NCBI RefSeq assembly: GCF_004123905.1
Contig: NZ_MZXW01000041.1
Location: 1 to 64,000, forward strand
Reading direction: 5' to 3'
Length of the DNA: 64,000 nt
Source: Bradyrhizobium betae
GTDB lineage: Bacteria; Pseudomonadota; Alphaproteobacteria; Rhizobiales; Xanthobacteraceae
Position numbers and translations under genes: made by a program. The notes beneath the pieces are model-generated. The model saw only the letters and a program-made list of their open reading frames with translations. It searched no databases and was not told the origin of the DNA. This document shows, in pieces, positions 51,337 to 60,065 of this stretch; position 1 is the first letter of the stretch; every line of letters starts with the position of its first letter.

Positions 51337-52548
51337 CTACTTCACGAGCTCGCACCCGCCTTCCGCCAGCGGCCGGAATGCCTGCTCCGCGGGAATCGTC
51401 GAAACCAGCTTGTAGTAGTCATACGGATATTTCGACTCCTCCGGCTTCTTCACCTCGAACAGATACATGGGATGCACGACGCGGCCGTCCTGGCGGATGG
51501 CGGTGTCGCCGAACAGTTTGTCCTTGCCCTTGAACTTCTTCATCTCGGGCACCGCGTCCTTCGCGTTGTCGCTGCCGGTCGCGGCGACCGCGTTGAGATA
51601 AGCGAGCGTCGAGGCATAGACGCCGGCCTGGTTGCCGCTCGGCATCTTACCGTTCATGCCGGGCCGCGCGGCGAAGCGTTTTGCAAAGCCGCGGGTGTCG
51701 TCGTTCATGTCCCAGTAGAAGGCTTCCATCAGCTGGAGGCCCTGCGCGACCTTGATGCCCATGCCGTGGACGTCGTTGATGAACAGCAGGAACGCGACCA
51801 GCTTCTGCCCGCTCTGCTGCACGCCGAACTCGGCAGCCTGCTTCACCGCATTGATGGTGTCGCCACCGGCGTTGGCAAGGCCGATCACCTGCGCCTTCGA
51901 GCCCTGCGCCTGAAGCAGGAAGGAGGCGAAATCGGAGGTGCCGAGCGGATGCTTGGACGAGCCCAGCACCTTGCCGCCGTGCCCCTCGATATACTTTTGT
52001 GCCTCCGCCTCGATGCCCTTGCCGAGCGCGTAGTCCACCGTGAGGAAGTACCAGTCCTTGCCGCCGCGCGACATCATCGCGGCCGCCGTGGTGTTGCCGG
52101 TCGCCCAGGCGTCGTTGACCCACTGGATGGTGTTCGGCGAGCAGGCCTTGCCGGTGAGATCGGAGCTTGCCGTGGACGACGCCAGGAAGGTCATGCGGCT
52201 GTCGCGCAAAAGCGTGTTGATGGAAAGGCCTACGGCTGAATTCGGCACGTCCACGATGGCGTCGACCCCTTCGACATCGAGCCATTTGCGCGCGATGGCA
52301 TTACCCACGTCAGCCTTGTTCTGGTGGTCGGCATAGACGATCTCGACCTTGATGCCCTTGCCGCCGCCGTTGAAATCCTCGGCGGCCATGCGCGCGGCCT
52401 CGACCGAGCCCATGCCGTTGGTGTCCTGAAAAATGCCGGAGATGTCGTTGAGCACGCCGACACGCACGACATTGTCGGAGATCTCGGCGCTCGCCGCGCT
52501 ACTGATCAGGCTCGCGGCCAGCGCAAGCCCCCACTTCAGGTTCTTCAT
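51337..52548 (-). CDS. ABC transporter binding protein next to CYP199A
   Basis: The 403-residue LivK-like precursor has a signal peptide (MKNLKWGLALAASLISSAASAE) and motifs VGVLNDISGIFQDTNGMGSVEAARMAAEDF and VDVPNSAVGLSINTL. It lies 31 bp after the P450 gene on the same strand and should share its transcript, so a para-substituted benzoate is the probable ligand. No permease or ATPase genes are adjacent; it may feed the binding-protein-less importer at 33967-37294 or another. Confidence 0.87.
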   Translation of the reverse strand: MKNLKWGLALAASLISSAASAEISDNVVRVGVLNDISGIFQDTNGMGSVEAARMAAEDFNGGGKGIKVEIVYADHQNKADVGNAIARKWLDVEGVDAIVDVPNSAVGLSINTLLRDSRMTFLASSTASSDLTGKACSPNTIQWVNDAWATGNTTAAAMMSRGGKDWYFLTVDYALGKGIEAEAQKYIEGHGGKVLGSSKHPLGTSDFASFLLQAQGSKAQVIGLANAGGDTINAVKQAAEFGVQQSGQKLVAFLLFINDVHGMGIKVAQGLQLMEAFYWDMNDDTRGFAKRFAARPGMNGKMPSGNQAGVYASTLAYLNAVAATGSDNAKDAVPEMKKFKGKDKLFGDTAIRQDGRVVHPMYLFEVKKPEESKYPYDYYKLVSTIPAEQAFRPLAEGGCELVK

Positions 52549-52579
52549 TGTTCCCTCCCCTGTCTGATTTGCGGTCGCG

Positions 52580-53788
52580 TCAGGCCGGCGTGATCGTCAC
52601 CGGCAGACTGTCGAGCCCACGCAGCGTGTTGTTGAAGCGGCGCTTTGGTTCACCCGTGATCTCGATGCTGGCAACGCGCCGCGCCAGCGCCGAGAGCATC
52701 GTCTCGCCTTCGAGCCGCGCCACGAGCTGGCCGACGCACATGTGAATGCCGGAGCCATAGCCGACGTGGCCGGACGTACGGCGGGTGATGTCGTAACTAT
52801 CCGGCTTGTCCCAGCGCCTGGGATCGCGGTTGGCGGCGGCCAAGAACATCAGCACTTTCTCGCCTTCGCCGATGGTCGCGCCTGACAGTTCGACCTCGCG
52901 CGTGGTGGTACGGAAGAATGTCTGCACCGGGCTTTCGAAGCGCACAGCCTCCTCGAAGGCGTTGCGTGCCAGCGTGAGGTCATCGCGCAGGCGCTGCCAC
53001 TGATCCGGGAAGCGCGCGAGGCAATAGACGGCAGCGCCGATGCCGTTGACGGTGGTGTCGAGGCCGGCCGACAGCAGCGAGCGCACCAGCAGCGGCGCTT
53101 CCGTGGCCGTGATCGCACCCTCGTCGACATGGGCGTGAATGCAGGCCCCGATGCCGCCTGATGTCAGGTTGTCGCGCTGGCACTGCTCAGTGACATAGGC
53201 CTGATGCGGCGCCGAGCGCGCGATCGCCTCCTTGCGCAATTCGTTCGGCGGGCCGAAGGCGTTGAACACCAGGCTCGCATAGGGAATGAGGTTTTCGCGA
53301 CCCTCGGGCTTCAGTCCGAGCGCATCCGGGAAAATCGACAGCGGATAGGCTTCGGCCAGATCAGAAATCGCATCGAAGCTGCGCTTTTCGAGCAGCGTGT
53401 CGACCCGCTCTTCGGCCGCCGCGGCAAAGCGCTCGCGCAGTCCCTTCATCACGGTCGGCGACAGCACCTTTGAGAGCACGGCGCGCGTGCGGGTGTGCTC
53501 GGGAGGATCGGCCTCGAGGATCAGGCTCGGCGGCCGCCACGGCGTCTCCTTCTTGAAGTCGGACAGGCCGACACCGCGGCTGGAGCAGAACGTTGCGGGA
53601 TCGTTCAGCACGGCATGAACCTCGGCATAGCGCGCCACGCCATAGAGCTTCCACTTGTCGAGATAGACGACCGGCCCCGTCTCCCGCAGCAGCTCATGGG
53701 TGGGATAAGGATCGGCAAAAAAATTCATGTCGAAGGGATCGACGTCGAGATGCGGGACGCCTGATACAGTCGAGCCGGGTGCGCTCAT
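52580..53788 (-). CDS. Cytochrome P450, CYP199A type
   Basis: The 402-residue soluble bacterial P450 resembles CYP199A2/A4, which oxidise para-substituted benzoates (for example O-demethylate 4-methoxybenzoate). The heme ligand is C351 in GYGSGIHMCVGQ, the ExxR motif is E280-R283, and the I-helix AGLDTT is at 241-246. CYP199A signatures VVYLDKWKLYGVARYAEV and FCSSRGVGLSDFKKE are present. In Rhodopseudomonas a ferredoxin and reductase supply electrons; none is encoded here. A strong GGGAGGA site precedes the start. It is divergent from a MarR gene. Confidence 0.93.
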   Translation of the reverse strand: MSAPGSTVSGVPHLDVDPFDMNFFADPYPTHELLRETGPVVYLDKWKLYGVARYAEVHAVLNDPATFCSSRGVGLSDFKKETPWRPPSLILEADPPEHTRTRAVLSKVLSPTVMKGLRERFAAAAEERVDTLLEKRSFDAISDLAEAYPLSIFPDALGLKPEGRENLIPYASLVFNAFGPPNELRKEAIARSAPHQAYVTEQCQRDNLTSGGIGACIHAHVDEGAITATEAPLLVRSLLSAGLDTTVNGIGAAVYCLARFPDQWQRLRDDLTLARNAFEEAVRFESPVQTFFRTTTREVELSGATIGEGEKVLMFLAAANRDPRRWDKPDSYDITRRTSGHVGYGSGIHMCVGQLVARLEGETMLSALARRVASIEITGEPKRRFNNTLRGLDSLPVTITPA

Positions 53789-53871
53789 AAGAATCCTCCC
53801 TCATTTTGATCTTGTGAAAGCGCCGCGCTTGCCCTTAGGTCATCAGGCACGCCGCGAGACAGAATCCCGAT

Positions 53872-54378
53872 ATGCCGCCGTCTTCGACCAGAGCCCGCCA
53901 AAAGCCCGCGCCCGCCGAGACCGGGCCGACGCTCGATCTCGATCGCTACGTTCCGGCCTTCATCACCTTCATCGCCAACAAGCTCTCGAACAGCGCGACC
54001 GCGTTCTATCAGAAGCAGTTCGGCGTCAACGTCACGGAATGGCGGATCATGTCGCTGCTGGCGATCGAGCCCGGCATACCAGCCTCGCGGATCTGCCACG
54101 TCATCGGTTTCGACAAAGGTCCGGTGAGCCGCACGCTCGCTGGGCTCGAGAAGCGCGGACTGGTGTCGATCCGCACCGACCCGAATGACGGCCGCACCCA
54201 TTCGATCTCGCTGACAGCGCGCGGCCGCGCGACCCATGACAAGGTGATTGTCGCGGCGTTCGAGCGCGAGCGGCGGCTGCTGTCTTGTCTCAGCAAGGAC
54301 GAGCGCGAGGTGCTGATCGATTTGTTGCGCCGGCTGCACGAGAATCTGGGCGCAGTGACCGGCGGCACCGAGGCCTGA
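53872..54378 (+). CDS. MarR-family regulator divergent from the P450 gene
   Basis: The 168-residue winged-helix regulator has FGVNVTEWRIMSLLAIEPGIPASRICHVIGFDKGPVSRTLAGLEKRGLV and wing SIRTDPNDGRTHSISLT. The disordered N-terminus is rich in Pro and Ala. The 83-bp gap to the P450 start has no clear palindrome, but position suggests control of the P450 and binding-protein genes by an aromatic acid. Confidence 0.86.
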   Translation: MPPSSTRARQKPAPAETGPTLDLDRYVPAFITFIANKLSNSATAFYQKQFGVNVTEWRIMSLLAIEPGIPASRICHVIGFDKGPVSRTLAGLEKRGLVSIRTDPNDGRTHSISLTARGRATHDKVIVAAFERERRLLSCLSKDEREVLIDLLRRLHENLGAVTGGTEA

Positions 54379-54596
54379 CAGATCGCTCGCCGGGCGAGAT
54401 CGTCCGCCATTGTCAGGCATACGCCAGCGCTTGGCCGCGGCACCCTCTCTGCCGAGCATCGTCTCCTCCGATCCGGCGCGGCGGTTCCCCCGCCGTCATC
54501 CTTGCCTGGAACGGTTCGCACAAATTAGTTGCTTAAGCAACAAAAGAATCATCCGGGGTATTGCGGCAGAATGGCTGGCTTATTTTCAACCCTGCT

Positions 54597-54731
54597 CTCG
54601 TGTCCCGGACGCGGCGCGGCATGAAATAACGCGACGCAGAGCCGGGACCCATGCAGCCGCACGCGCTAGGAGAGATGGGCCCCGGCTCTGCAGCGCATCA
54701 CTGCGTGCTGCTCTGCGTCCGGGGCACGGGA
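54597..54731. repeat. Inverted repeat, 'gtcccggac' family, copy 4
   Basis: Outer arms ctcgtgtcccggacgc and gcgtccggggcacggg face each other, with inner arms gccgggacccat and atgggccccggc. It is closely related to the copy 3.3 kb to the left, and lies just after the feruloyl-CoA synthase stop codon. Confidence 0.75.
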
Positions 54732-54743
54732 GCCTTTCACCCG

Positions 54744-56591
54744 TTACAAACCGATCCACTCACCCGACGCATCATCATTCAACCGCGCCACCGCATCCGC
54801 ACGCCGCGTGAGGACGGCGCGCTGGTTGATGTAGCCCTTGTCGGTGATCTCGCCGCCGTCGACTGATGGCGGTTCGGCGAGCAGCAGCGCGCGCGTGGCA
54901 TGGCCGGAGGAATTGGCGCCCTCCTGCTTCAGTGTTACCAACCCCTGCGCGATCGCAGTCCTGACCTTGTCATGCGCGAGCAACTCACTCACGCTTGCCG
55001 CCTCGGGCAAACCGGCATGCGCGCGACACGCGGCGATGTTCGGGAACACCAGGAACCGCACTTCGTCGCCACCGTGCCCGGTGACGACGATATCCTGCGC
55101 GAGCGGCGCCAGTGCGGCGATGCCGGCGACGCGCAATGTGCCGACGCTGACCCAGGTGCCGGAGTTGAGCTTGAAGTCCTCCGCGACACGGCCATCGAAG
55201 AACAGGCCGCGCTCGGGCCGCGCGCTGTCAGCAAGCTTCACGGCGTCGCCGATGAGATAAAAACCCTCTTCGTCAAACGCCTGCTTTGTCAGTTCCGGCG
55301 CCTTCCAATAGCCCGGCGTGACGTTGGGGCCGCGCACGCGCACCTCCAGCTTGTCGCCTGAGCTGACGAGCTTCAGGTCGGTCCCGGGAATCGGCACGCC
55401 GATATTGCCGGAGCGTTCGGCGAGGAAATGGCAATCGGTGGCCAGCGGCGAGGTTTCGGTCGAGCCCCAGGCTGAGACCATCGGCAATGCGCGGCCGACG
55501 GTTTCGATCGAGAGCTGCTCGAGCGCATCCCAGAGATTCTGCGGCAAGGCTGCGCCGGCATAGAAGGCAAACTTCACCTCGCTGAAAAAACGACGGCGCA
55601 GCTCCTCGTCGCCGCGCAGCGCCGCGATCAGCATGTCAAAGCCGCGCGGCACGTTGAAATAGACCGTCGGCATCACGCTTTTCAGATTGGCCAGCGACGT
55701 CGCAAAGAGGCCGGGCGCGGGCTTGCCGCCGTCGATGTAGAGCGAGCCGCCGTTGCGCAGAACGAGGTTGAAATTGTGGTTGGCGCCGAACGTATGGCTC
55801 CAGGGCAGCCAGTCGAGGATGACGAGGTCGCGGGTCTGTTCGAGGAACGTCCAGGTCTGTGCCCTGGCCTGCTGGCTCGAGGTCAGCATACGCTGGGTGT
55901 TGATGACCGCCTTCGGCGTGCCGGTCGAGCCCGAGGTGAACAGGAATTTTGCGATCGTATCCGGCGTCACCGCGGCGAAGGCCTTGGCGACGTCGGACGT
56001 CTCAGGCGTTGCCGCGATCGTGCGAAACGCCAACGCATCGGCATCGTTCGCATGACCGCTGATGACCTGCGCATGATGCAGCGGCTTGATCGCGGCCAGC
56101 GCTGCCGCGAATGGCTTCGTCGCAGACACATAGATCGCGCCCGGCTGAAGCAACGAGATCATGCTCTTCAGCTTGTCGAAGTCCTTTGACATCAGCGAAT
56201 AGGCGGGCGAGATCGCAGCCGAGGGGACACCGACATGCTGGGCGGCCAGCGCCAGCAGCGCATGGTCGATGCTGTTGTCGGAGAGGATGACGACGGGGCG
56301 CTGGGCGCTGAACTCTTGCGCGAGAATCCAGGATGCCGCCGCGCGGACCCGCCGCAGGGCGCCCGCGTAGGTCACGGTGGCCCAGGGTGCATCGGCGCCG
56401 TCACGCTCGGCAAGGAAGATCGTATCGGGCGTCTGCCGCGCCCATTGCTCCAGCCAATCACCGATGCAGCGCGCGCTGTCGCGCAAGGGCTTGCCCGAGC
56501 GCAGCACGATGCTGCCGTCGGCGCGATGCTCGGCGACGGTCTTGGGCGTTGCGAACAGGCTCGAAGCGTCGCCATGTGCGGCGGTTGTCAT
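54744..56591 (-). CDS. fcs: Feruloyl-CoA synthase
   Basis: The enzyme activates ferulate, and probably coumarate or caffeate, to CoA thioesters for side-chain shortening. The 615-residue ANL-family protein has the AMP loop FLFTSGSTGTPKAVI (near 195), WGSTETSP, and the FFDGRVAEDFKLNSGTWVSVGTLR segment characteristic of Fcs-type enzymes. The start MTTAAHGDASS at 56591 follows GGAGGAGGAAACC; the longer frame runs through the operator. It is divergent from a MarR regulator. The next pathway enzyme (enoyl-CoA hydratase/aldolase) is not in the window. Confidence 0.88.
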   Translation of the reverse strand: MTTAAHGDASSLFATPKTVAEHRADGSIVLRSGKPLRDSARCIGDWLEQWARQTPDTIFLAERDGADAPWATVTYAGALRRVRAAASWILAQEFSAQRPVVILSDNSIDHALLALAAQHVGVPSAAISPAYSLMSKDFDKLKSMISLLQPGAIYVSATKPFAAALAAIKPLHHAQVISGHANDADALAFRTIAATPETSDVAKAFAAVTPDTIAKFLFTSGSTGTPKAVINTQRMLTSSQQARAQTWTFLEQTRDLVILDWLPWSHTFGANHNFNLVLRNGGSLYIDGGKPAPGLFATSLANLKSVMPTVYFNVPRGFDMLIAALRGDEELRRRFFSEVKFAFYAGAALPQNLWDALEQLSIETVGRALPMVSAWGSTETSPLATDCHFLAERSGNIGVPIPGTDLKLVSSGDKLEVRVRGPNVTPGYWKAPELTKQAFDEEGFYLIGDAVKLADSARPERGLFFDGRVAEDFKLNSGTWVSVGTLRVAGIAALAPLAQDIVVTGHGGDEVRFLVFPNIAACRAHAGLPEAASVSELLAHDKVRTAIAQGLVTLKQEGANSSGHATRALLLAEPPSVDGGEITDKGYINQRAVLTRRADAVARLNDDASGEWIGL

Positions 56592-56670
56592 GGTTTCCTC
56601 CTCCGCCCGGATGCCCGGATCGGCCGCAGCCTCGTTCCGGGCTGCTTTGGCCATAATGTTGGGCAGGACA

Positions 56671-56691
56671 ATTGTTGTCGTCAACAACAAT
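56671..56691. promoter_or_regulatory. Palindromic operator between fcs and marR
   Basis: Arms ATTGTTGT (56671-56678) and ACAACAAT (56684-56691) are perfectly complementary around a 5-bp spacer. The site is centred in the 150-bp divergent gap and fits a MarR dimer. Confidence 0.65.
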
Positions 56692-56741
56692 CTTTCGCTT
56701 CCGCGATCGAGCCGCTAAGGTCGCACGGCAGGAGACACGGC

Positions 56742-57236
56742 GTGACAGCTACCGCATCCCAGACTTCCCCACGCAAACGCGCCGGCAACGGCGCCGCGCG
56801 GCGGATCGACGCCGATGAGATCGGCCTCGATGCCTTGATCGGCCACGCCGGCTATGCGGTGCGGCGCTTCCAGATCTGGATCTTTCAGGACTTCATCAAG
56901 ACGCTCGGCGATGTCGACATCCGGCCGACGCAATATTCGGTGCTGACGGTGATCGGCGCCAATCCGGGCCTGTCGCAGATGGCGGTGGCAAAACGGCTCG
57001 GCATCGAGCGCGCGCGGCTGGTGCACCTGCTCGACAGCCTCGAGCAGCGCAGGCTGGTGAAGCGGATCAAGTCGAAGACGGATCGGCGCTCCCACGCCAT
57101 GCACCTCACCACACAGGGCGAGACGGCGCTGGCGAAGTTCAAGCGGCTCGCTGCCGAGCACGAGCGGCATGTCGAGGCCAGGATCGGCAAGGCGAACCGG
57201 GAGCGGCTGCTCCAGATCCTCGCCGACTTCACTTGA
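56742..57236 (+). CDS. MarR-family regulator of feruloyl-CoA synthase
   Basis: The 164-residue regulator has DVDIRPTQYSVLTVIGANPGLSQMAVAKRLGIERARLVHLLDSLEQRRLV and wing KRIKSKTDRRSHAMHLT. It resembles CouR/FerR regulators that bind hydroxycinnamoyl-CoA. The start is a GTG at 56742 behind GGCAGGAG; an in-frame extension upstream covers the fcs gene in antisense. Divergence from fcs and the shared palindrome suggest repression released by feruloyl-CoA. Confidence 0.87.
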   Translation: MTATASQTSPRKRAGNGAARRIDADEIGLDALIGHAGYAVRRFQIWIFQDFIKTLGDVDIRPTQYSVLTVIGANPGLSQMAVAKRLGIERARLVHLLDSLEQRRLVKRIKSKTDRRSHAMHLTTQGETALAKFKRLAAEHERHVEARIGKANRERLLQILADFT

Positions 57237-57443
57237 TCGCGACTGCACATGATTTGAGCAGGTGCCCGTAACAGGGCGCTGCCGCGAACGTCCGGCTGGC
57301 GCTCGAAATATCCCCCAACTCACTGATCCCACGATAATATCCGAGGCACCCGCGCTGCCCGGATTCTGTACACAATGGCACATCGCTTGCTTCAATCCGG
57401 GTGAGGACAAGTTGCCGGAGTTTTGTCGCCATGAGGGCTGAAA

Positions 57444-59249
57444 ATGGGGGCTGAGCAGCCTGAAACGATCGCCGCGATTGTGGCCGCGCATCGCGCGGGC
57501 ACGGTCGCGCCGGCGCAGACGATTGCGCGGACCTATCAGCGCATCCGCGACCACAACGATCCCGCGGTGTTCATCAGTCTGCGCGACGAGAAGGACGCGA
57601 TCGCGGAAGCCGAAAAGCTCGCGGCAAAGGACACCGCCAGCCTGCCGCTCTACGGCATCCCGGTTGCTGTGAAGGACAATATCGACGCGCTGGGGTTTCC
57701 GACCACGGCGGCCTGCCCGGCCTTCTCCACTACGCCAACGCATGACTCGACCGCGGTGGAGCGCCTGCGCGCGGCCGGCGCCATCATCATCGGCAAGACC
57801 AATCTCGACCAGTTCGCAACCGGCCTCGTCGGGGTGCGCTCGCCCTACGGCATTCCGAAAAATTCGATCCGCGAGGATCTGATTCCGGGTGGATCCAGCT
57901 CGGGCTCGGCGACGGCGGTCGGCGCGGGCCTCGTGCCGTTGTCGCTCGGCACCGACACCGCCGGCAGCGGCCGCGTGCCGGCGATGCTCAACAACATCGT
58001 CGGGCTGAAGCCGAGCCTCGGCATGATCTCGACTGCGGGAATGGTGCCGGCCTGCCGCACGCTCGACTGCATCTCGGTGTTTGCGCTGACGGTGGACGAT
58101 GCCGCGTTAGCGCTGTCCGTCATGACGGGACCCGACCAGGCCGATCCGTTCTCGCGCGACCGGCCGCTTGGCGCGGTCACGCCGTTCCCTGCCAATTTGC
58201 GCCTCGGTGTCCCGCGCAACGGACAGCTGATCTTCTTCGGCGACAAGAAGGCGGAAGCGGCATATGCAGATGCGCTGAAGCGCTGGACGGCGCTCGGGGC
58301 GAAGCTGGTCGAGTTCGACCTCGAGCCGTTCTACGAGACCGCGCGGCTGCTTTATGAGGGCCCTTGGGTCGCCGAGCGCTATCTCGTGATCAAGAATCTG
58401 CTGGCGTCCGCGCCTGATACGATCCATCCGGTCACGCGCGAAATCACCGCGGCCGGCGCGCGGCTGACGGCGGCGGACACATTCTCCGCGCTCTACCGTT
58501 TGCAGGGCCTGCGCAAGATCGCCGAGCGCACGTTTGCCAATATCGACGCGCTGGTGCTGCCGACGGCGCCGACGGCCTATACGACTGCACAGGTGCTCGC
58601 CAATCCGATCGAGCTCAACAGCCGGCTCGGCACCTATACGAACTTCGTCAACCTGCTCGACCTCTGTGGCCTCGCCGTGCCGGCATCGATGCGGGCGGAC
58701 GGCATTCCGTTCGGCATCACGCTGCTCGCGCCCGCCGGGCGTGATGCGATGCTTGCGAGCATCGGCCGCGTGTTCCATGCAGATACGAAGCTGACCGTTG
58801 GCGCGAAGGGCGTGGCGCAAGCACCGCTCGCGCCGCTCGTCGCAAGCGGCATCGACGAAATTCCAATCGCGGTGGTCGGCGCGCATCTGTCCGGCATGGC
58901 GCTGAATGGCGAATTGATGGCGCTAAACGCGCGTCTGATCGAAGCGACCAGGACCGCGCCAGATTACAAGCTCTATGCGCTCAAGACCACGCCGCCGAAG
59001 CCAGGCATGTTGCGCGTCGGGGCCGGCACGGGTGCATCGATCGAGCTGGAGATCTGGTCGCTGTCGTCGTCGGCGTTCGGCAGGTTCGTCAACGCGATTC
59101 CTGCGCCGATGGCGATCGGCACGATCAGGCTCACCGATGGCCGCAGCGTGAAGGGTTTTCTCGTCGAGCCGGAGGTGCTGGCCGAAGCGCGCGACATCAC
59201 GGCGTCCGGTGGTTGGCGGAAGTTCATGGCGGAGAAGGCGGCGACGTAG
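57444..59249 (+). CDS. atzF: Allophanate hydrolase (AtzF type)
   Basis: The enzyme hydrolyses allophanate to CO2 and ammonia, the last step of cyanuric acid, biuret or urea-carboxylase breakdown. The 601-residue length equals that of AtzF. An amidase-signature domain (1-460) carries the Ser-cisSer-Lys triad: K in GIPVAVKDNID, S in GGSSSGS and S in TDTAGSGRVP. A C-terminal domain of about 130 residues (PIAVVGAHLSGMALNGEL, YALKTTPPKPGMLRV) is specific to allophanate hydrolases. Genes for AtzG, AtzE and AtzH homologues lie 1-3 kb away on the other strand. Confidence 0.9.
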   Translation: MGAEQPETIAAIVAAHRAGTVAPAQTIARTYQRIRDHNDPAVFISLRDEKDAIAEAEKLAAKDTASLPLYGIPVAVKDNIDALGFPTTAACPAFSTTPTHDSTAVERLRAAGAIIIGKTNLDQFATGLVGVRSPYGIPKNSIREDLIPGGSSSGSATAVGAGLVPLSLGTDTAGSGRVPAMLNNIVGLKPSLGMISTAGMVPACRTLDCISVFALTVDDAALALSVMTGPDQADPFSRDRPLGAVTPFPANLRLGVPRNGQLIFFGDKKAEAAYADALKRWTALGAKLVEFDLEPFYETARLLYEGPWVAERYLVIKNLLASAPDTIHPVTREITAAGARLTAADTFSALYRLQGLRKIAERTFANIDALVLPTAPTAYTTAQVLANPIELNSRLGTYTNFVNLLDLCGLAVPASMRADGIPFGITLLAPAGRDAMLASIGRVFHADTKLTVGAKGVAQAPLAPLVASGIDEIPIAVVGAHLSGMALNGELMALNARLIEATRTAPDYKLYALKTTPPKPGMLRVGAGTGASIELEIWSLSSSAFGRFVNAIPAPMAIGTIRLTDGRSVKGFLVEPEVLAEARDITASGGWRKFMAEKAAT

Positions 59250-59335
59250 GGTGGGTTAGCGCAGCGCAACCCACCTCTTCTACTTCCGCGGAGACGACCA
59301 GTGGTGGGTTACGCCTTCGGCTAACCTACCCTACG
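59245..59335. repeat. Inverted repeat, 'gtgggtta' type, overlapping the atzF stop
   Basis: Arms cgtagggtgggttagc (59245-59260) and gctaacctaccctacg (59320-59335) are complementary at 15 of 16 positions, with inner gcgcaaccca/gtgggttacgc arms. The left arm contains the atzF stop codon. It lies in the convergent atzF/gntR gap. Confidence 0.7.
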
Positions 59336-59338
59336 AGA

Positions 59339-60061
59339 TTACACCGACACCGCGTAGATCTCATACTCCCCGCGCACCAATTCGATATGCGCGCGCATGG
59401 CGGCGGCGGCGCCCTGCTTGTCGCCGCGCATGATGGCGACGACGACGCGGTCGTGCTCGGCTTGCGATTTGGCAAGACGTCCGAGATTGCGGAACTGGGC
59501 GCGGCGGAACGGCTGCACGCGCACGCGCGTCGCCAGCGTGATCTCGGCGATGTAGCCGTTCTGCGAGCCGGCATAGATCGCGTTGTGGAAGCGCTCGTTG
59601 ACCTCGTGGAAGCGGTCGGGATTGCCGGCGTAGCTCAAGACCCGCAGCTCTTCGTGCACGGCTTCGAGGCCGTGGCGCTCGGCCGCGGACATGCGCTCGG
59701 CGGCGAGGCCGGCGCACAGCGCCTCGAGCTCGGCCATCGCCTCGAACATGCTCGTCAGCCGTTCGAACGAGGGTTGCGCCACCACCGCGCCGCGATGGGG
59801 CCGGGCCTCGACAAGGCCGCTCGCCACCAGCTGGCGCAGCGCTTCGCGCACCGGCGTGCGCGACACGCTGAAGCGCCGCGCGATGTCGGTTTCATCAAGC
59901 GGCGCGCCGGGGGCGAGGGTTCCACGAACGATCTCGTCGGCGAGCTGAAGCCGCAGTTCCTCGGCGCGCGTGACCTTGTGCACGCTAGGCTGTGCCCGGT
60001 CGACCCGCGGCACCACCGGCTCGGCCGGCAGTGTTCCGGGCGGAAGATCGTCAAGCGTCAT
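59339..60061 (-). CDS. GntR-family regulator (FadR/FCD subfamily)
   Basis: The 240-residue regulator has a winged helix (LADEIVRGTLAPGAPLDETDIARRFSVSRTPVREALRQLVASGLV, about 37-80) and an FCD effector domain with metal-type residues (DRFHEVNERFHNAI, VRGEYEIY). An N-terminal extension of about 30 residues precedes it. It is the last gene of the atzG-atzE-atzH cluster, four bases after atzH, and probably controls it. Confidence 0.87.
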   Translation of the reverse strand: MTLDDLPPGTLPAEPVVPRVDRAQPSVHKVTRAEELRLQLADEIVRGTLAPGAPLDETDIARRFSVSRTPVREALRQLVASGLVEARPHRGAVVAQPSFERLTSMFEAMAELEALCAGLAAERMSAAERHGLEAVHEELRVLSYAGNPDRFHEVNERFHNAIYAGSQNGYIAEITLATRVRVQPFRRAQFRNLGRLAKSQAEHDRVVVAIMRGDKQGAAAAMRAHIELVRGEYEIYAVSV

Positions 60062-60065
60062 ACGG

